A DNA stretch of 64,000 nt from Bacillota bacterium (GCA_023421505.1 JAEZTJ010000093.1:62001-126000), one strand, 5' to 3'; positions 34,528 through 44,015 are shown, counted from the stretch's first letter. Numbers and translations are program-made. Notes: generated by a model not told the origin, from the letters alone.

Positions 34528-35709
34528 TTACTCTGTTGTTACTGCATCCATTATTCTGGTATCAACAAAATCCGCTTCCCTTAACGCTTCCTTATCCTCA
34601 GGGTAGCTAACTAGATAATCTGCAAGCTTCTCCTCCGCTGTTTTAAATTCACCCATATATTCATATACGATAATTTCATTCTTCAGTAATGCCTGCATAA
34701 TACTCGAATCCTGATAAGCAATTCCTGTTTCCAGAAGCTTTAAGGCTTTCTCATAATCACCTGTTTTCATATAACATACTGCTGCTTGATTATAAACATT
34801 AGGTATAATCACTTTACCTGCTGCAATATATTTTTCATAATAATAGGTTGCCTTTATATAATCCTTCTTATTTCGATAGATTTCACCTATATAATAATAG
34901 GCCTCGTAAAACCCGGCTTGAAAGCTTTCTTCCAACTCTGCTGATGCTACATCCACATTTCCCTGATAATAATGAAGCTTAGCCAGATTGTATTTATCCT
35001 CCTCCGTAGAGACCTTTAATTTGGCCGCCTGTGCAAGAACAGCCTTAGCCTCTTCGGCTTTACCATACTCAATTAATAAATAATATTTCCCAAAATAATA
35101 ATCAAATATATCAGAAGCTGACAAAATGGCATAGTCATAATCAGCCAGACTCTTCTCGTAAAGGCCCAGCCTGCGGTAACAATATGCCCTTTCAGCGTAG
35201 GCTTCAATATTCTTTCCTTTTTTTGAAAGAATTTCATTATAAACCTTAATTGCTTTCTCATAAGAACCGATTGCCTTTAAGGAACTTCCCATATAATACA
35301 GCATATCCACATTAAGACTCGGCAATACACTCAGTTTCAGGGCTTTTTCAAATTCCTCTAACGCTTTGTTATATTGCTTCATATTATAATATGCAATTCC
35401 CATTCCCCGAAGAGCTTTTTTATTATTCTCTTTTATGATAGCCATATCCTTATCGATATAAGCATGCTCTAACTGCTTTAAGGCATCTTCGTACTTACCA
35501 AGTGCAATCAGGACTAAGCCATAATCTACATAGTAATCTGCACGGTCAGGCTTCTTTGCAATTGCTTTACTGAAGTACTCTGCTGCTTTTTCATAATCTT
35601 TATCCTTAAAGCTTTCTTTTCCTTCTTTATAATAATTGCCTGCCATACTACAGCCCGTAAGAGTAGTGATAAGAAAAATACTGATAACAACCAAAAGAAG
35701 TTTCTTCAT
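34528..35709 (-). CDS. TPR-repeat lipoprotein
   Basis: A 393-residue protein with a lipoprotein signal peptide (KLLLVVISIFLITTLTGC; cysteine at residue 20) and about eight tetratricopeptide repeats over the rest (for example DYEKAAEYFSKAIAKKPDRA, YEDALKQLEHAYIDKD, YNKALEEFEKALKL). TPRs usually form protein-docking scaffolds. It should be anchored to the outer face of the membrane; partners are unknown. It is a single gene between hflX and hppA. Confidence 0.9.
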   Translation of the reverse strand: MKKLLLVVISIFLITTLTGCSMAGNYYKEGKESFKDKDYEKAAEYFSKAIAKKPDRADYYVDYGLVLIALGKYEDALKQLEHAYIDKDMAIIKENNKKALRGMGIAYYNMKQYNKALEEFEKALKLSVLPSLNVDMLYYMGSSLKAIGSYEKAIKVYNEILSKKGKNIEAYAERAYCYRRLGLYEKSLADYDYAILSASDIFDYYFGKYYLLIEYGKAEEAKAVLAQAAKLKVSTEEDKYNLAKLHYYQGNVDVASAELEESFQAGFYEAYYYIGEIYRNKKDYIKATYYYEKYIAAGKVIIPNVYNQAAVCYMKTGDYEKALKLLETGIAYQDSSIMQALLKNEIIVYEYMGEFKTAEEKLADYLVSYPEDKEALREADFVDTRIMDAVTTE

Positions 35710-35945
35710 AATTATTTCTCCGTTTCAAGGATTTATCTTACAGTGTACTGTTTAAAATCAATAGTTTACTTAAGTTTACAGCTCAAAGATTTAATTAAAT
35801 ATGTCCTACAAAAATTATACAATATAAGATTCCTATTTACAATAACGTAACATCTATAAATTTGTTTCTTAATTTATTGTAAGGAATAGCTTTTTAAAGC
35901 TTTTATAGCTGATCATAAAAATCAAACATTATTCTTACATAAATA

Positions 35946-35978
35946 ACGGCATGAAGATAATTCGTTTCTCCATGCCGT
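35946..35978 (-). terminator. Terminator of hppA
   Basis: A stem acggcatggaga / tcttcatgccgt on the minus strand (one G-U), about 30 bp beyond the hppA stop codon, followed by TATTTATG. Confidence 0.75.
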
Positions 35979-36008
35979 ATACTTATTATGTTAATTGTTT
36001 CTCAAAAT

Positions 36009-38132
36009 TTAACCAAAGATGGATAATGATAAAAATATTGTTGCAGTCAACGAAGCCACTAAGGAAACAACCGTAATCTGTGTATTGATGGAGGGGCCTG
36101 CAGTATCCTTAAAAGGATCTCCGACCGTATCACCTACAACACCGGACTTATGTGCCACTGAATTCTTTCCGCCATGATTGCCTGCTTCAATATACTTCTT
36201 CGTATTATCCCATAAACCACCTGAGTTAGACATAAATAAAGCAAATAACAAACCGCTGACAATATTACCGGTTATAAAGCCACCGACAGCTTGAACTCCA
36301 CCGATAAAGCCAACTAAGAGTGTAGCAATAATGGTAATTAATCCTGCCGGTATAAGCTCCTTGATGGCACCATCTGTTGCTATCTCAATACATTTATCAT
36401 ACTCAGGAACTACGCCTTCCTTACCTTCTTTAAGGCCTACGATTTCTTTGAACTGACGATGGATCTCAGCTACCATACGCTGTGCGTTACGGTCAACACC
36501 AAGCATAAGCATCGCAGAGAATAATGCCGGAATAGCTGCTCCAAATAAAAGTCCGAAGAAAACAACAGGATTGATAATGTCAAAGCCTTGAATATATTTA
36601 ATACCCTCTTCTACGATCCCTAAATCAACTGCTGCCGTATTAACCTCACTCATAAAAGCTCCCAGAAGGGCAATTACCGTAAGACCTGCAGCTCCGATTG
36701 CAAAACCTTTTGTTACAGCTTTTACCGTATTACCCGCACTGTCCAGAGAATCTGTAATTTCAAGTGCTTTATCGCCAAGGTTACCCATCTCTACAAGACC
36801 TCGCGCATTATCAACAATTGGCCCATATGCATCGTTCGATATAATCATACCAACAATTGATAACATACCGACAGCTGCCATGGAGATACCAAACATTGCA
36901 TACTCACCGCTGCCTCCTCCAATCGGATAACAAAGCTTGTACGCTGCAAGAGCAGAAACTCCGATACCAATCATCGAAGGCAGGGCACTCATTAATCCGT
37001 AGGATACACCGGATAATATCGTAAATGCAGGGCCGGATTCACAAGCCTTAGCAACCGCATGTACCGGTGGCCTTCTGTCATCTGTAAAGTAGTCACTTGC
37101 CAGACCAATTATTACGCCAACAGCAAGGCCAATCGCACTGGCACCCCAAATACGCCATTCAAAATCAAATGCCCAGGTTGCTACTGCAGTTAAAATTCCG
37201 TATAAAACTGTTGTAACATATGTATTACTGTTTAACGCTCTAGTGGGATTACCGCCTTCCTTCATTCTGGCGGATAATACACCAATTATGGAAGCAAATA
37301 AACCAATGGCTGCATAGCAAAATACCATTGTCGCATTGTTTGCATTTGGATTAGCTTTATCAAGCGCTGCTGCCATAACGAGTGCAGCCGACATAGAAGC
37401 TACGTTAGAATCGAATAAGTCTGCGCCCATACCTGCCACGTCGCCTACATTATCACCTACATTATCTGCGATAACAGCAGGATTTCGGGGATCATCCTCG
37501 GGGATTCCAAGTTCAACCTTACCAACTAAGTCAGCGCTGATATCCGCTGTCTTTGTAAAAATACCGCCGCCTGCTTTTGCAAAAAGAGCCATAGAGCTGG
37601 CACCAAAGCTGAAGCCTAAGAGTGCGGTTGTATTATCTGTTAACAAAAGTACCAGCGTAACACCAAGTAAACTGGAGCCAACGACTGCCATACCCATAAC
37701 TGCACCGCCACGGAAACCGGACATGAAGGAGGGTTTAATACCCTTCGTTGCTGATTCTGCTGCTTTCACATTTGCTATTGTTGCAATACTAATACCAATC
37801 TTTCCGGCTATTCCGGAGAATATCGTACCAAACAGATAAGAAACAGCCATCAGAACATTGTCCAGAATATCCCCCTTCCAGATAGGTGACGGGAGGAAAA
37901 CCAATATTAAAATTGCTGCCACGGTACAAAAACGTATTAAAGTTTTGTATTCTTTTGCAAGAAATGTGTTTGCTCCATTGCGAATTAGCTTACTAACCTC
38001 GGCGATCCGCTTATTGGAGGAGGGTTGTGAGGAAACCCATCGGTAAAGCCATATTGCCGCTCCAAATGCCAAAACAGAAATGATAATAGAAGCAATTTGG
38101 AAAAATAATAAATTAAATGTCAAATAGCTCAT
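36009..38132 (-). CDS. hppA: Membrane-bound pyrophosphatase, probably K+-independent
   Basis: About 707 residues with 15-16 membrane helices. It couples pyrophosphate hydrolysis to ion pumping. The signature EDDPRNPAVIADNVGDNVGDVAGMGADLFDS holds the Mg-PPi-binding aspartates, and GKNSVAHKSGVVGDTVGDPFKDTAGPS closes the active site. A lysine in SAGNTVKAVTKGF takes the position occupied by alanine in K+-dependent enzymes, so it is probably K+-independent and H+-pumping; this is inference. A TTG at 38123 fits the ribosome-binding site spacing better than the ATG at 38132. It could conserve energy from the pyrophosphate made by PPDK and biosynthesis. Confidence 0.96.
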   Translation of the reverse strand: MSYLTFNLLFFQIASIIISVLAFGAAIWLYRWVSSQPSSNKRIAEVSKLIRNGANTFLAKEYKTLIRFCTVAAILILVFLPSPIWKGDILDNVLMAVSYLFGTIFSGIAGKIGISIATIANVKAAESATKGIKPSFMSGFRGGAVMGMAVVGSSLLGVTLVLLLTDNTTALLGFSFGASSMALFAKAGGGIFTKTADISADLVGKVELGIPEDDPRNPAVIADNVGDNVGDVAGMGADLFDSNVASMSAALVMAAALDKANPNANNATMVFCYAAIGLFASIIGVLSARMKEGGNPTRALNSNTYVTTVLYGILTAVATWAFDFEWRIWGASAIGLAVGVIIGLASDYFTDDRRPPVHAVAKACESGPAFTILSGVSYGLMSALPSMIGIGVSALAAYKLCYPIGGGSGEYAMFGISMAAVGMLSIVGMIISNDAYGPIVDNARGLVEMGNLGDKALEITDSLDSAGNTVKAVTKGFAIGAAGLTVIALLGAFMSEVNTAAVDLGIVEEGIKYIQGFDIINPVVFFGLLFGAAIPALFSAMLMLGVDRNAQRMVAEIHRQFKEIVGLKEGKEGVVPEYDKCIEIATDGAIKELIPAGLITIIATLLVGFIGGVQAVGGFITGNIVSGLLFALFMSNSGGLWDNTKKYIEAGNHGGKNSVAHKSGVVGDTVGDPFKDTAGPSINTQITVVSLVASLTATIFLSLSIFG

Positions 38133-38410
38133 CTCCCTTTCAATATACTAAAGCAAAAAATCCGCTTTGCTTCAAATACTATCACGTTTAGCATTTTTGT
38201 GCAAGAGAAAACCTGAACATAAATTATTTATGCTATTTTATACATATATTAATTACTTAAATGTCTATTTTTTACATTTTATTATGCATTATGCACAATA
38301 CACTATGTCGATTTTTGTTAAATAAACCATTGTGAATTTATACATTCAAAATTTACTACATTCTAGTAAAAAACTTTCATATGTCTTACAATATCCATGC
38401 TCTAACATAA

Positions 38411-38485
38411 TATGCCTGCCCTTTGAATTAGTTTGTGTCCAGGATGTCGTAGGCACATACTTTGAGGTATGAATTATTCTTTCAT
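38411..38485. repeat. R2 intergenic repeat, copy 1
   Basis: Shares a colinear pattern with 50360-50458: atgcct.cc.tttga, then ttagtttgtg.c, then a variable centre, then aggcaca.actt and gaattat.ctttca. The inverted segments gtttgtg.c and g.cacaaac-type suggest a small hairpin element. Confidence 0.65.
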
Positions 38486-38556
38486 ATTTCATACTAAACT
38501 GTAATCACAATCTTTAGCCTTGTAAAATTATTTACCATAGAATCTTATAATCGGCA

Positions 38557-38586
38557 TTGACATACCATGGAAAAATGAGCTACAAT
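38557..38586 (+). promoter_or_regulatory. oadB promoter
   Basis: TTGACA (38557-38562) and TACAAT (38581-38586) with an 18-bp spacer, about 140 bp upstream of the oadB start. Confidence 0.7.
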
Positions 38587-38723
38587 AAAACGGATTTCAT
38601 TTACATGTCATTTTGCAGCTGATAGTTTTTACAATACATAAAATGTACAAGCCTTATCATTTCATTGTACGTTTTCCTAAATATCAGGTAAAATGGCATA
38701 TCATGCTTAGGAGGGTTTTCATT

Positions 38724-39872
38724 ATGGATTTTTTATTGTCAGGTCTTATGGCAATTACTTGGCAGCAGTTGGTAATGTATGCAGTTGGTGGTCTGTTAAT
38801 TTATTTAGCTATCGCAAAGGGTTTTGAACCTTCTCTGCTATTACCTATGGGTTTTGGAGCAATTCTTGTAAACTTACCACTAACAGGTGTTTTAGATCAA
38901 ACGATTGAAGGTGTGGGGAATACTCATGGTATCATTCAGTGGTTGTTTGAATCGGGAATTGAGACATCAGAGGCTCTTCCGATCTTATTATTTATCGGAA
39001 TAGGTGCAATGATAGATTTTGGACCATTACTTTCTAACCCTAAGATGTTCTTATTTGGAGGTGCTGCACAATTTGGTATTTTCATAACAATTTTACTCGC
39101 AGCAGCTTTAGGCTTTGAATTAAGTGATGCTGCATCCATCGGTATTATCGGTGCCGCAGACGGTCCTACCTCAATTCTTGTATCACAAATCATGGACTCT
39201 AAATATATAGGGGCTATCGCCGTAGCGGCCTACTCTTATATGGCATTGGTTCCGATTGTACAACCCTTTGCTGTTAAGCTTGTAACCACCAAGAAGGAAC
39301 GTATGATCCGTATGGAGTATAATCCCTCTTCTGTTACAAAACTGACAAGAATATTATTTCCTATCATAGTTACAATAATAGCAGGTCTGATTGCTCCGCA
39401 GTCCGTTGCTTTAGTTGGTTTCTTAATGTTTGGTAACTTAATCAGAGAATGTGGTGTACTTGGCAGTTTATCTGATGCCGCACAGAATATACTTGCTAAT
39501 CTGATTACCTTACTGCTTGGTATTACCATTGCTTTCAGTATGAAAGCAGAGGACTTTGTAAATATAAATACTCTTCTGATTATGGGATTGGGATTATTTG
39601 CTTTCGTCTTTGACTCTATCGGTGGTGTATTATTTGCTAAGTTATTAAATCTCTTCTTAAAGAAGAAGATTAACCCTATGGTTGGTGCTGCAGGTATCTC
39701 TGCATTCCCTATGTCAGCTCGTGTTATTCAGAAAATGGGTCTTAAGGAAGATCCTTCGAACCACCTTTTAATGCATGCAATCAGTGCTAACGTGGCAGGA
39801 CAGATTGGTTCCGTTGTTGCCGGTGGTGTCGTAATTAATATCGTCAGTGATATTCTGAATAAAATGGCTTAA
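38724..39872 (+). CDS. oadB: Sodium-pumping decarboxylase, beta subunit
   Basis: A 382-residue membrane protein of the OadB/MmdB/GcdB family, the Na+-channel subunit of biotin-dependent decarboxylase pumps. The family pattern is plain: LLPMGFGAILVNLPL, IGIIGAADGPTSILVSQIM with the Na+-site Asp, GLLAPQSVALVGFLMFGNLIREC-like region and FPMSARVIQKMGLKEDPSNHLLMHAISANVAGQIGS. AGGAGG precedes the ATG at 38724. A tiny gamma-like gene follows 22 bp later. No alpha (carboxyltransferase) or biotin-carrier gene is nearby, so the acid it decarboxylates is not known. Confidence 0.95.
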   Translation: MDFLLSGLMAITWQQLVMYAVGGLLIYLAIAKGFEPSLLLPMGFGAILVNLPLTGVLDQTIEGVGNTHGIIQWLFESGIETSEALPILLFIGIGAMIDFGPLLSNPKMFLFGGAAQFGIFITILLAAALGFELSDAASIGIIGAADGPTSILVSQIMDSKYIGAIAVAAYSYMALVPIVQPFAVKLVTTKKERMIRMEYNPSSVTKLTRILFPIIVTIIAGLIAPQSVALVGFLMFGNLIRECGVLGSLSDAAQNILANLITLLLGITIAFSMKAEDFVNINTLLIMGLGLFAFVFDSIGGVLFAKLLNLFLKKKINPMVGAAGISAFPMSARVIQKMGLKEDPSNHLLMHAISANVAGQIGSVVAGGVVINIVSDILNKMA

Positions 39873-39894
39873 CTACTGAAAGGAGCAGATTAAA

Positions 39895-40044
39895 ATGAGT
39901 GAAAATGTAATGTATGCATTAGAAGTAATGGGCAAGGGCATGTTTTCCATATTTGTAGTTATTCTTATCTTAACCTTAATCGTAGTTATACTCGCTAAGG
40001 TTACTAACCTTCCGTTTTTAAAAGGAAAAGATACAGAAGAGTAA
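39895..40044 (+). CDS. Small OadG-like membrane subunit
   Basis: A 49-residue protein (MSENVMYALEVMGKGMFSIF, then VVILILTLIVVILAKVTNL and PFLKGKDTEE), preceded by AGGAGC. One membrane helix and a short charged tail fit the gamma subunit of Na+-pumping decarboxylases, which is small and anchors the complex, though it is too short to be sure. It starts 22 bp after oadB and ends before a terminator, so the two form an operon. It is below the size many gene callers accept. Confidence 0.7.
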   Translation: MSENVMYALEVMGKGMFSIFVVILILTLIVVILAKVTNLPFLKGKDTEE

Positions 40045-40131
40045 TCCTGCAAATGATCATTCTAAGTTTGGACTGATTATAAGATGTCAATTGTTAAAAT
40101 AGATCTTACTTTTAAAGCAATTGCTAAAATT

Positions 40132-40182
40132 AAAACCGACAGACACTTAAGTAAAACAAGTGAATACTGTCGGTTTTATTTT
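40132..40182. terminator. Bidirectional terminator between oadG-like and ZIP genes
   Basis: A stem aaaaccgacag / ctgtcggtttt with a 25-nt loop and T-rich exits both ways, in the convergent gap. Confidence 0.85.
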
Positions 40183-40210
40183 TTAGTAATTTATTCTTTT
40201 CTGTTACTTA

Positions 40211-41020
40211 TCAACCTAATGCTACATCAAGCAGCATCATAATGGCGAAACCGAGCATAGCTCCGACTGTACCAATATTGGAGTGCTGCTTTTCCTGCTG
40301 CGCTTCGGGAATTAATTCTTCTACAACCACATATATCATCGCACCAGCTGCAAAGGATAATGCATAGGGGAGCATAGGTTTCATGGCAACCACTGCGTAA
40401 GCTCCAATCACTCCGGCTATGGGTTCAACAATTCCCGAGGCCTGCCCATAGATAAAGCTCTTGAAGCGGGTTAAGCCTTCTCTGCGTAACGGAACAGAGA
40501 CCGCAGCTCCTTCGGGAAAATTCTGCAGTCCTATACCTAATGCTAGGGCAACCGCTCCTGTCAGGGTAGCTACAGGAAAATTAGATGCTGCAGCACCAAA
40601 AGCAACACCTACCGCCAGTCCTTCCGGGATATTATGCAATGTAATCGCTAAAACAAGAAGAATACTGCGCTTCCACCCGGTTTTTACACCCTCCGGTTCC
40701 TCATCTACACCAATGTGAAGATGAGGTAATAAAATATCCACTAACCACAAAAAGGCTCCACCTGCTAAAAATCCGATTACCGCAGGAACCCAGGCGATCA
40801 TTCCTGCTTCCTCCGCCATGGTAATCGCAGGAGAAAGTAACGACCAAAAGCTTGCAGCAATCATAACACCTGCTGCAAAACCCAACATTCCGTTAAGTAC
40901 CTTTTTATTTATATTCTTAAAAATAAATACGGTTGAAGCACCCAGCGCTGTTACAAACCAAGTAAATAACGTTGCAACCAAAGCTTGTAATACCGGGTTT
41001 AAATTATAAAACCAACTCAC
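40211..41020 (-). CDS. ZIP-family divalent metal transporter
   Basis: A 269-residue transporter with 8 membrane helices. The ZIP signature is clear: HNIPEGLAVGVAFGAAASNF in helix 4, and NFPEGAAVSVPLRREG in helix 5. A short loop carries LPHLHIGVDEEPEG, the usual His/acidic linker. The HNxPEG histidine and glutamate bind metal. It likely moves Zn2+ or another divalent cation into the cytoplasm. It stands alone and its regulation is not visible here; no Zur-like box was seen upstream. Confidence 0.94.
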   Translation of the reverse strand: MSWFYNLNPVLQALVATLFTWFVTALGASTVFIFKNINKKVLNGMLGFAAGVMIAASFWSLLSPAITMAEEAGMIAWVPAVIGFLAGGAFLWLVDILLPHLHIGVDEEPEGVKTGWKRSILLVLAITLHNIPEGLAVGVAFGAAASNFPVATLTGAVALALGIGLQNFPEGAAVSVPLRREGLTRFKSFIYGQASGIVEPIAGVIGAYAVVAMKPMLPYALSFAAGAMIYVVVEELIPEAQQEKQHSNIGTVGAMLGFAIMMLLDVALG

Positions 41021-41236
41021 CTAACCACCTGCCCTTCTTTTCATCATCTGTCATATTACTTTGATATGTAATTTATACTTGTAGATAATATTATGCTCAA
41101 TTGCTGATTAAATTAAGTATATCATTATATAAATTGAATGAAAAGCTCTTGGTAATAAAATAATTTAACCTTCATTATGTATATAGCAATTAAAATACGC
41201 AGCACCCTTTTAAAATGAGCAGCATAGCCAAAAAAA

Positions 41237-41267
41237 TAAGGACAGAACTTTTAAGCTTTCTGTCCTT
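41237..41267 (-). terminator. Terminator of the NlpC/P60 gene
   Basis: A stem aaggacaga / tctgtcctt just after the stop codon at 41276, followed on the minus strand by TTATTTTTTT. Confidence 0.9.
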
Positions 41268-41275
41268 ACTTCATT

Positions 41276-42499
41276 TTAGTTTGTATATCTTACCGCTTTA
41301 TATGGCTGTCTATAGTTATAACTTGTAATTCTTATCCCTGTCGAAGGACTGCTGGCACTGATTACTCTGCCGCTTCCGATATAAATTGCAACATGGTTTA
41401 TGCTGCCGCCTCTTGTATAGAAAATCAAATCTCCCTGTCTGAGATTATCAAATGAAACCCTTGTACCACCGGTTGCCTGAGTTCTGGAGGTTCTTGGTAT
41501 ACTAATACCAAAATGTGCAAATACAGACTGTGTAAAGCCTGAGCAATCAGCTCCATTCGTAAGACTAGTGCCTCCCCAGACATAAGGATTACCTTGAAAC
41601 TGTACTGCATAGGATGCAATACTGCCTCCTATGGAGGATGAATTAGAACTATCTGCTTCTATATAATTATTTTGTGAGGATTTTGCAGCCGAGGAGTTAT
41701 TTGATGATCTTGAACTAGTATTTCCTTGACTTAACACTGCCAATGTCTGGTTGGCAGCAACTGCCTCCTCCTCTAATCTCTCCTGTTCCTCTTCAATCGA
41801 TACTGCTTCCTCATAAACGGTATAGATTTTCACGTAATCATTTGAAATAAAGCCTGTTTCATCAGCGCTATATTTTACCTTTGTCCATCCATCAAGTTCT
41901 TTGAGAACCTTTAAATTATCTCCCTCTGCAACAAGAGAAAGTACTTCCTCATCCATAGCGGGCTTCTTTCTGACCTTCAAAGTTGTTGTTGTTACTTCCG
42001 CCACTCTGTTACCTAGCTTTTCTGCCAGCTTGTCTGCTTTCTCACCTGTAACAAGGAATTCTGCCTTAACATAACCTTTCACCGAGCCGGATTTAACTTG
42101 ATACCAGTCATCCTCTTTTGAAATTATTGTAGCAGCAGAATTATCATAAAGCTTTCCAATAATATCAGCAGCTTCACTTGCCTTACTTCTTACATTTACA
42201 TAATTCGTCACCTGTGCAAAAGCCAGCTTTTCATTCGTTGATGCTTCACTAGAAGCAAGATACTGTGTTATTTCTGCCACTGCAGTGGAATTACTTTGAT
42301 AAATCTCATCGAGGGCTAATATTATACCGGCAATTGGTTCTTCCGCATTTGTTATTTCCGTATTAGCTATCGGTTCTACCAAGGTCTGCATTGTAGTATG
42401 ATCTGTCTTTATCCCTTTTGCCAATGCTTCCGCATCGCTTCCTGATAATGCGAGTGTTCCTATCATCAAGTAAGAAGCAATCCTATGTATCTTAGTCAT
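41276..42499 (-). CDS. SH3-domain, NlpC/P60-type cell-wall hydrolase
   Basis: A 407-residue secreted enzyme. An N-terminal signal peptide (HRIASYLMIGTLALSGSDAEA) is followed by two bacterial SH3 domains (about residues 95-160 and 165-225) that bind peptidoglycan, a Ser/Asn-rich linker, then an NlpC/P60 domain. The catalytic cysteine is in NGADCSGFTQSVFAHFGI and the histidine in SINHVAIYIGSG. It should cut D-Glu-meso-DAP or related peptide bonds in the wall. The start has GGAGG upstream. It is a single gene. Confidence 0.95.
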   Translation of the reverse strand: MTKIHRIASYLMIGTLALSGSDAEALAKGIKTDHTTMQTLVEPIANTEITNAEEPIAGIILALDEIYQSNSTAVAEITQYLASSEASTNEKLAFAQVTNYVNVRSKASEAADIIGKLYDNSAATIISKEDDWYQVKSGSVKGYVKAEFLVTGEKADKLAEKLGNRVAEVTTTTLKVRKKPAMDEEVLSLVAEGDNLKVLKELDGWTKVKYSADETGFISNDYVKIYTVYEEAVSIEEEQERLEEEAVAANQTLAVLSQGNTSSRSSNNSSAAKSSQNNYIEADSSNSSSIGGSIASYAVQFQGNPYVWGGTSLTNGADCSGFTQSVFAHFGISIPRTSRTQATGGTRVSFDNLRQGDLIFYTRGGSINHVAIYIGSGRVISASSPSTGIRITSYNYRQPYKAVRYTN

Positions 42500-42643
42500 A
42501 AAACCTCCGTGTGTAAACAGAAGATAGAGAATATACCCTTCCTCTATTTTATTTTATTACGAAATTATTAAATATATTACACACTTATTATATACTAGGA
42601 TCCTACGGATTTCACGTTGTAAGTTTTGGTAATTAATTGTTAC

Positions 42644-43084
42644 CTATATCTGTTTTAAAATTTTATGCAATAATTGAAATAGCCGTTTTGCATCCTCAGG
42701 ATTTAAATTTACACATTGCTTTACTTTGCCTGGAATCTTTACCGCATCCTTTTTAAGCTCTTCACCCTCTTTAGTTATGGATATGCACAGATTTCTTTCA
42801 TCCTCATTAGAACGTTTTCTTTCAATATAACCCTTCGTCTCCAGTTTCTTGAGTACCGGCGTTAAGGTGCCAGAATCAAGATAAAGCCGTTCACCGAGCG
42901 TTTTCACATTTACCTCTTTGAGCTCCCACATAACCATCATCGTGATATATTGTGTATAGGTTAAATCGAGTTCATCAAGAAACGGCTTATATCTTCTTAC
43001 GATTTCTTTTGAACATGCATAGAGTGGAAAACATAATTGATTGTCTAATCTTAAAACGTCATATGGATTTGTATGGTTATTCAT
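42644..43084 (-). CDS. OhrR/MarR-type peroxide-sensing regulator
   Basis: A 146-residue MarR-family repressor. The segment DNQLCFPLYACSKEIVRRYKPFL near the N-terminus matches OhrR, where the first cysteine (residue 18 here) is the organic-hydroperoxide sensor. The winged helix (LGERLYLDSGTLTPVLKKLETKGYIERKRSNEDERNL) follows. Upstream is a palindrome, attgtatacaat at 43103-43114, identical to those before the glutathione peroxidase gene, so it probably represses itself and the peroxidase operon. The final step, release by hydroperoxide, is inferred from the family. Confidence 0.88.
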   Translation of the reverse strand: MNNHTNPYDVLRLDNQLCFPLYACSKEIVRRYKPFLDELDLTYTQYITMMVMWELKEVNVKTLGERLYLDSGTLTPVLKKLETKGYIERKRSNEDERNLCISITKEGEELKKDAVKIPGKVKQCVNLNPEDAKRLFQLLHKILKQI

Positions 43085-43102
43085 AGCGTTTGCTCCTTAT
43101 AT

Positions 43103-43114
43103 ATTGTATACAAT
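43103..43114. promoter_or_regulatory. OhrR-type operator before ohrR
   Basis: A perfect palindrome, attgtatacaat, just upstream of the regulator start. It equals the two operator copies in front of the peroxidase genes and fits the TACAATT-AATTGTA form described for OhrR sites. Confidence 0.7.
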
Positions 43115-43180
43115 TATATTTACCACTATTTGAGCGTGATAGCAACCTTTATTCGACTTATTCTATACTGCAAAACATTC

Positions 43181-43438
43181 TTACATTGCTTCTGCTAGGT
43201 AAGCTGCCCTTACTGCCTTAGCAAGCTGATCAGCGCAGGAGGTTGGTCTTCTTCCACAAGTGATACCCGTACATTTTTCTTCAATCTGCTCAACCGTTAA
43301 GCCCTCCACTAATTTAGAAATCGCTTTTAAGTTTCCAACACATCCCCCTATAAATTCAACATTCGATATGGTTTTCCCATCTATATCTACTACGATATTG
43401 CTGGAACAGGTATTTTCTGTATTATAGATATACTTCAT
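43181..43438 (-). CDS. TSCPD-domain protein
   Basis: An 85-residue protein with four conserved cysteines: TCSSN, GGCVGN, CTGITC, and PTSCADQLA. The TSCPD (TIGR03905-type) domain is common in Clostridia and is often found as a stand-alone protein; its cysteines may bind metal, but its role is not settled. It overlaps the upstream glutathione peroxidase gene by 17 bp, so it is translated with it. It is inside a peroxide-stress operon, which suggests a redox-linked role. Confidence 0.85.
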   Translation of the reverse strand: MKYIYNTENTCSSNIVVDIDGKTISNVEFIGGCVGNLKAISKLVEGLTVEQIEEKCTGITCGRRPTSCADQLAKAVRAAYLAEAM

Positions 43439-43985
43439 ATGATAAGAGCTCCTTTATTCTTTCTTCAATATATTTCATATCTTTCGTAGGTTCAAAGCGT
43501 TCTGCTACATTTCCATTTCTATCAATTAAAAACTTAGTAAAGTTCCATTTGATATCCGGCTCATTAACATAATTCGGATGTTTCTCTTCATACATGCTTT
43601 TTAGTACCGGATAAAGTGGGTGACCCTCATCAAAGCCTTTAAAGCCAATACTACTGATTAGATACTGATATAATGGTGCTGCATTCTCACCCTTCACATC
43701 TATCTTCGAAAATATTGGGAAGGTAATCCCATACCTTGTCTCGCAAAAACTCTTAATCTCGTCATCAGTTCCCGGTGCCTGATTAAAGAACTGATTACAA
43801 GGAAAATCAAGTACGACAAAACCACTCTCTGCATATTTGTCATATAGCTCCTGCAGCTCATCATATTGAGGTGTGAAGCCACATTCCGTTGCTGAATTAA
43901 TAATCAGTATTACTTTATTCTTATACTTGTCTAGCGATATCTCCTCACCTTTCATTCCTTTTACTTTGAATTCATAAATACTCAT
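43422..43985 (-). CDS. Glutathione peroxidase-like thiol peroxidase 1
   Basis: A 187-residue enzyme of the glutathione peroxidase family, cysteine type. The peroxidatic cysteine is in NSATECGFTPQY and the usual second cysteine is in DFPCNQFFNQAPG. WNFTKFLIDRNG completes the Trp-Asn part of the active site. Non-selenium bacterial GPX of this kind usually take electrons from thioredoxin. The start at 43985 with GGAGG upstream is preferred over 43997. It is the second gene in the operon, 30 bp after the other gpx gene. Confidence 0.92.
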   Translation of the reverse strand: MSIYEFKVKGMKGEEISLDKYKNKVILIINSATECGFTPQYDELQELYDKYAESGFVVLDFPCNQFFNQAPGTDDEIKSFCETRYGITFPIFSKIDVKGENAAPLYQYLISSIGFKGFDEGHPLYPVLKSMYEEKHPNYVNEPDIKWNFTKFLIDRNGNVAERFEPTKDMKYIEERIKELLSYEVYL

Positions 43986-44015
43986 AAAATCCTCCATTCT
44001 GCTGAGACTCTCCTA

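Larger units (their letters stand above)
38133..38723. other. Divergent region between hppA and oadB with an R2 repeat and the oadB promoter
   Basis: About 590 bp without a gene. It contains an R2 repeat (38411-38485), A/T-rich hppA promoter sequence near 38150-38350, and a good oadB promoter at 38557-38586. An open frame that would start oadB at 38613 lies after the promoter, but the real start is 38724. Confidence 0.6.

Noticed and set aside
37336..37839. Long plus-strand open frame opposite hppA
   Set aside because: It is antisense to a well-supported gene, is rich in Ala/Ser/Pro from codon mirroring, has no ribosome-binding site and no family similarity.
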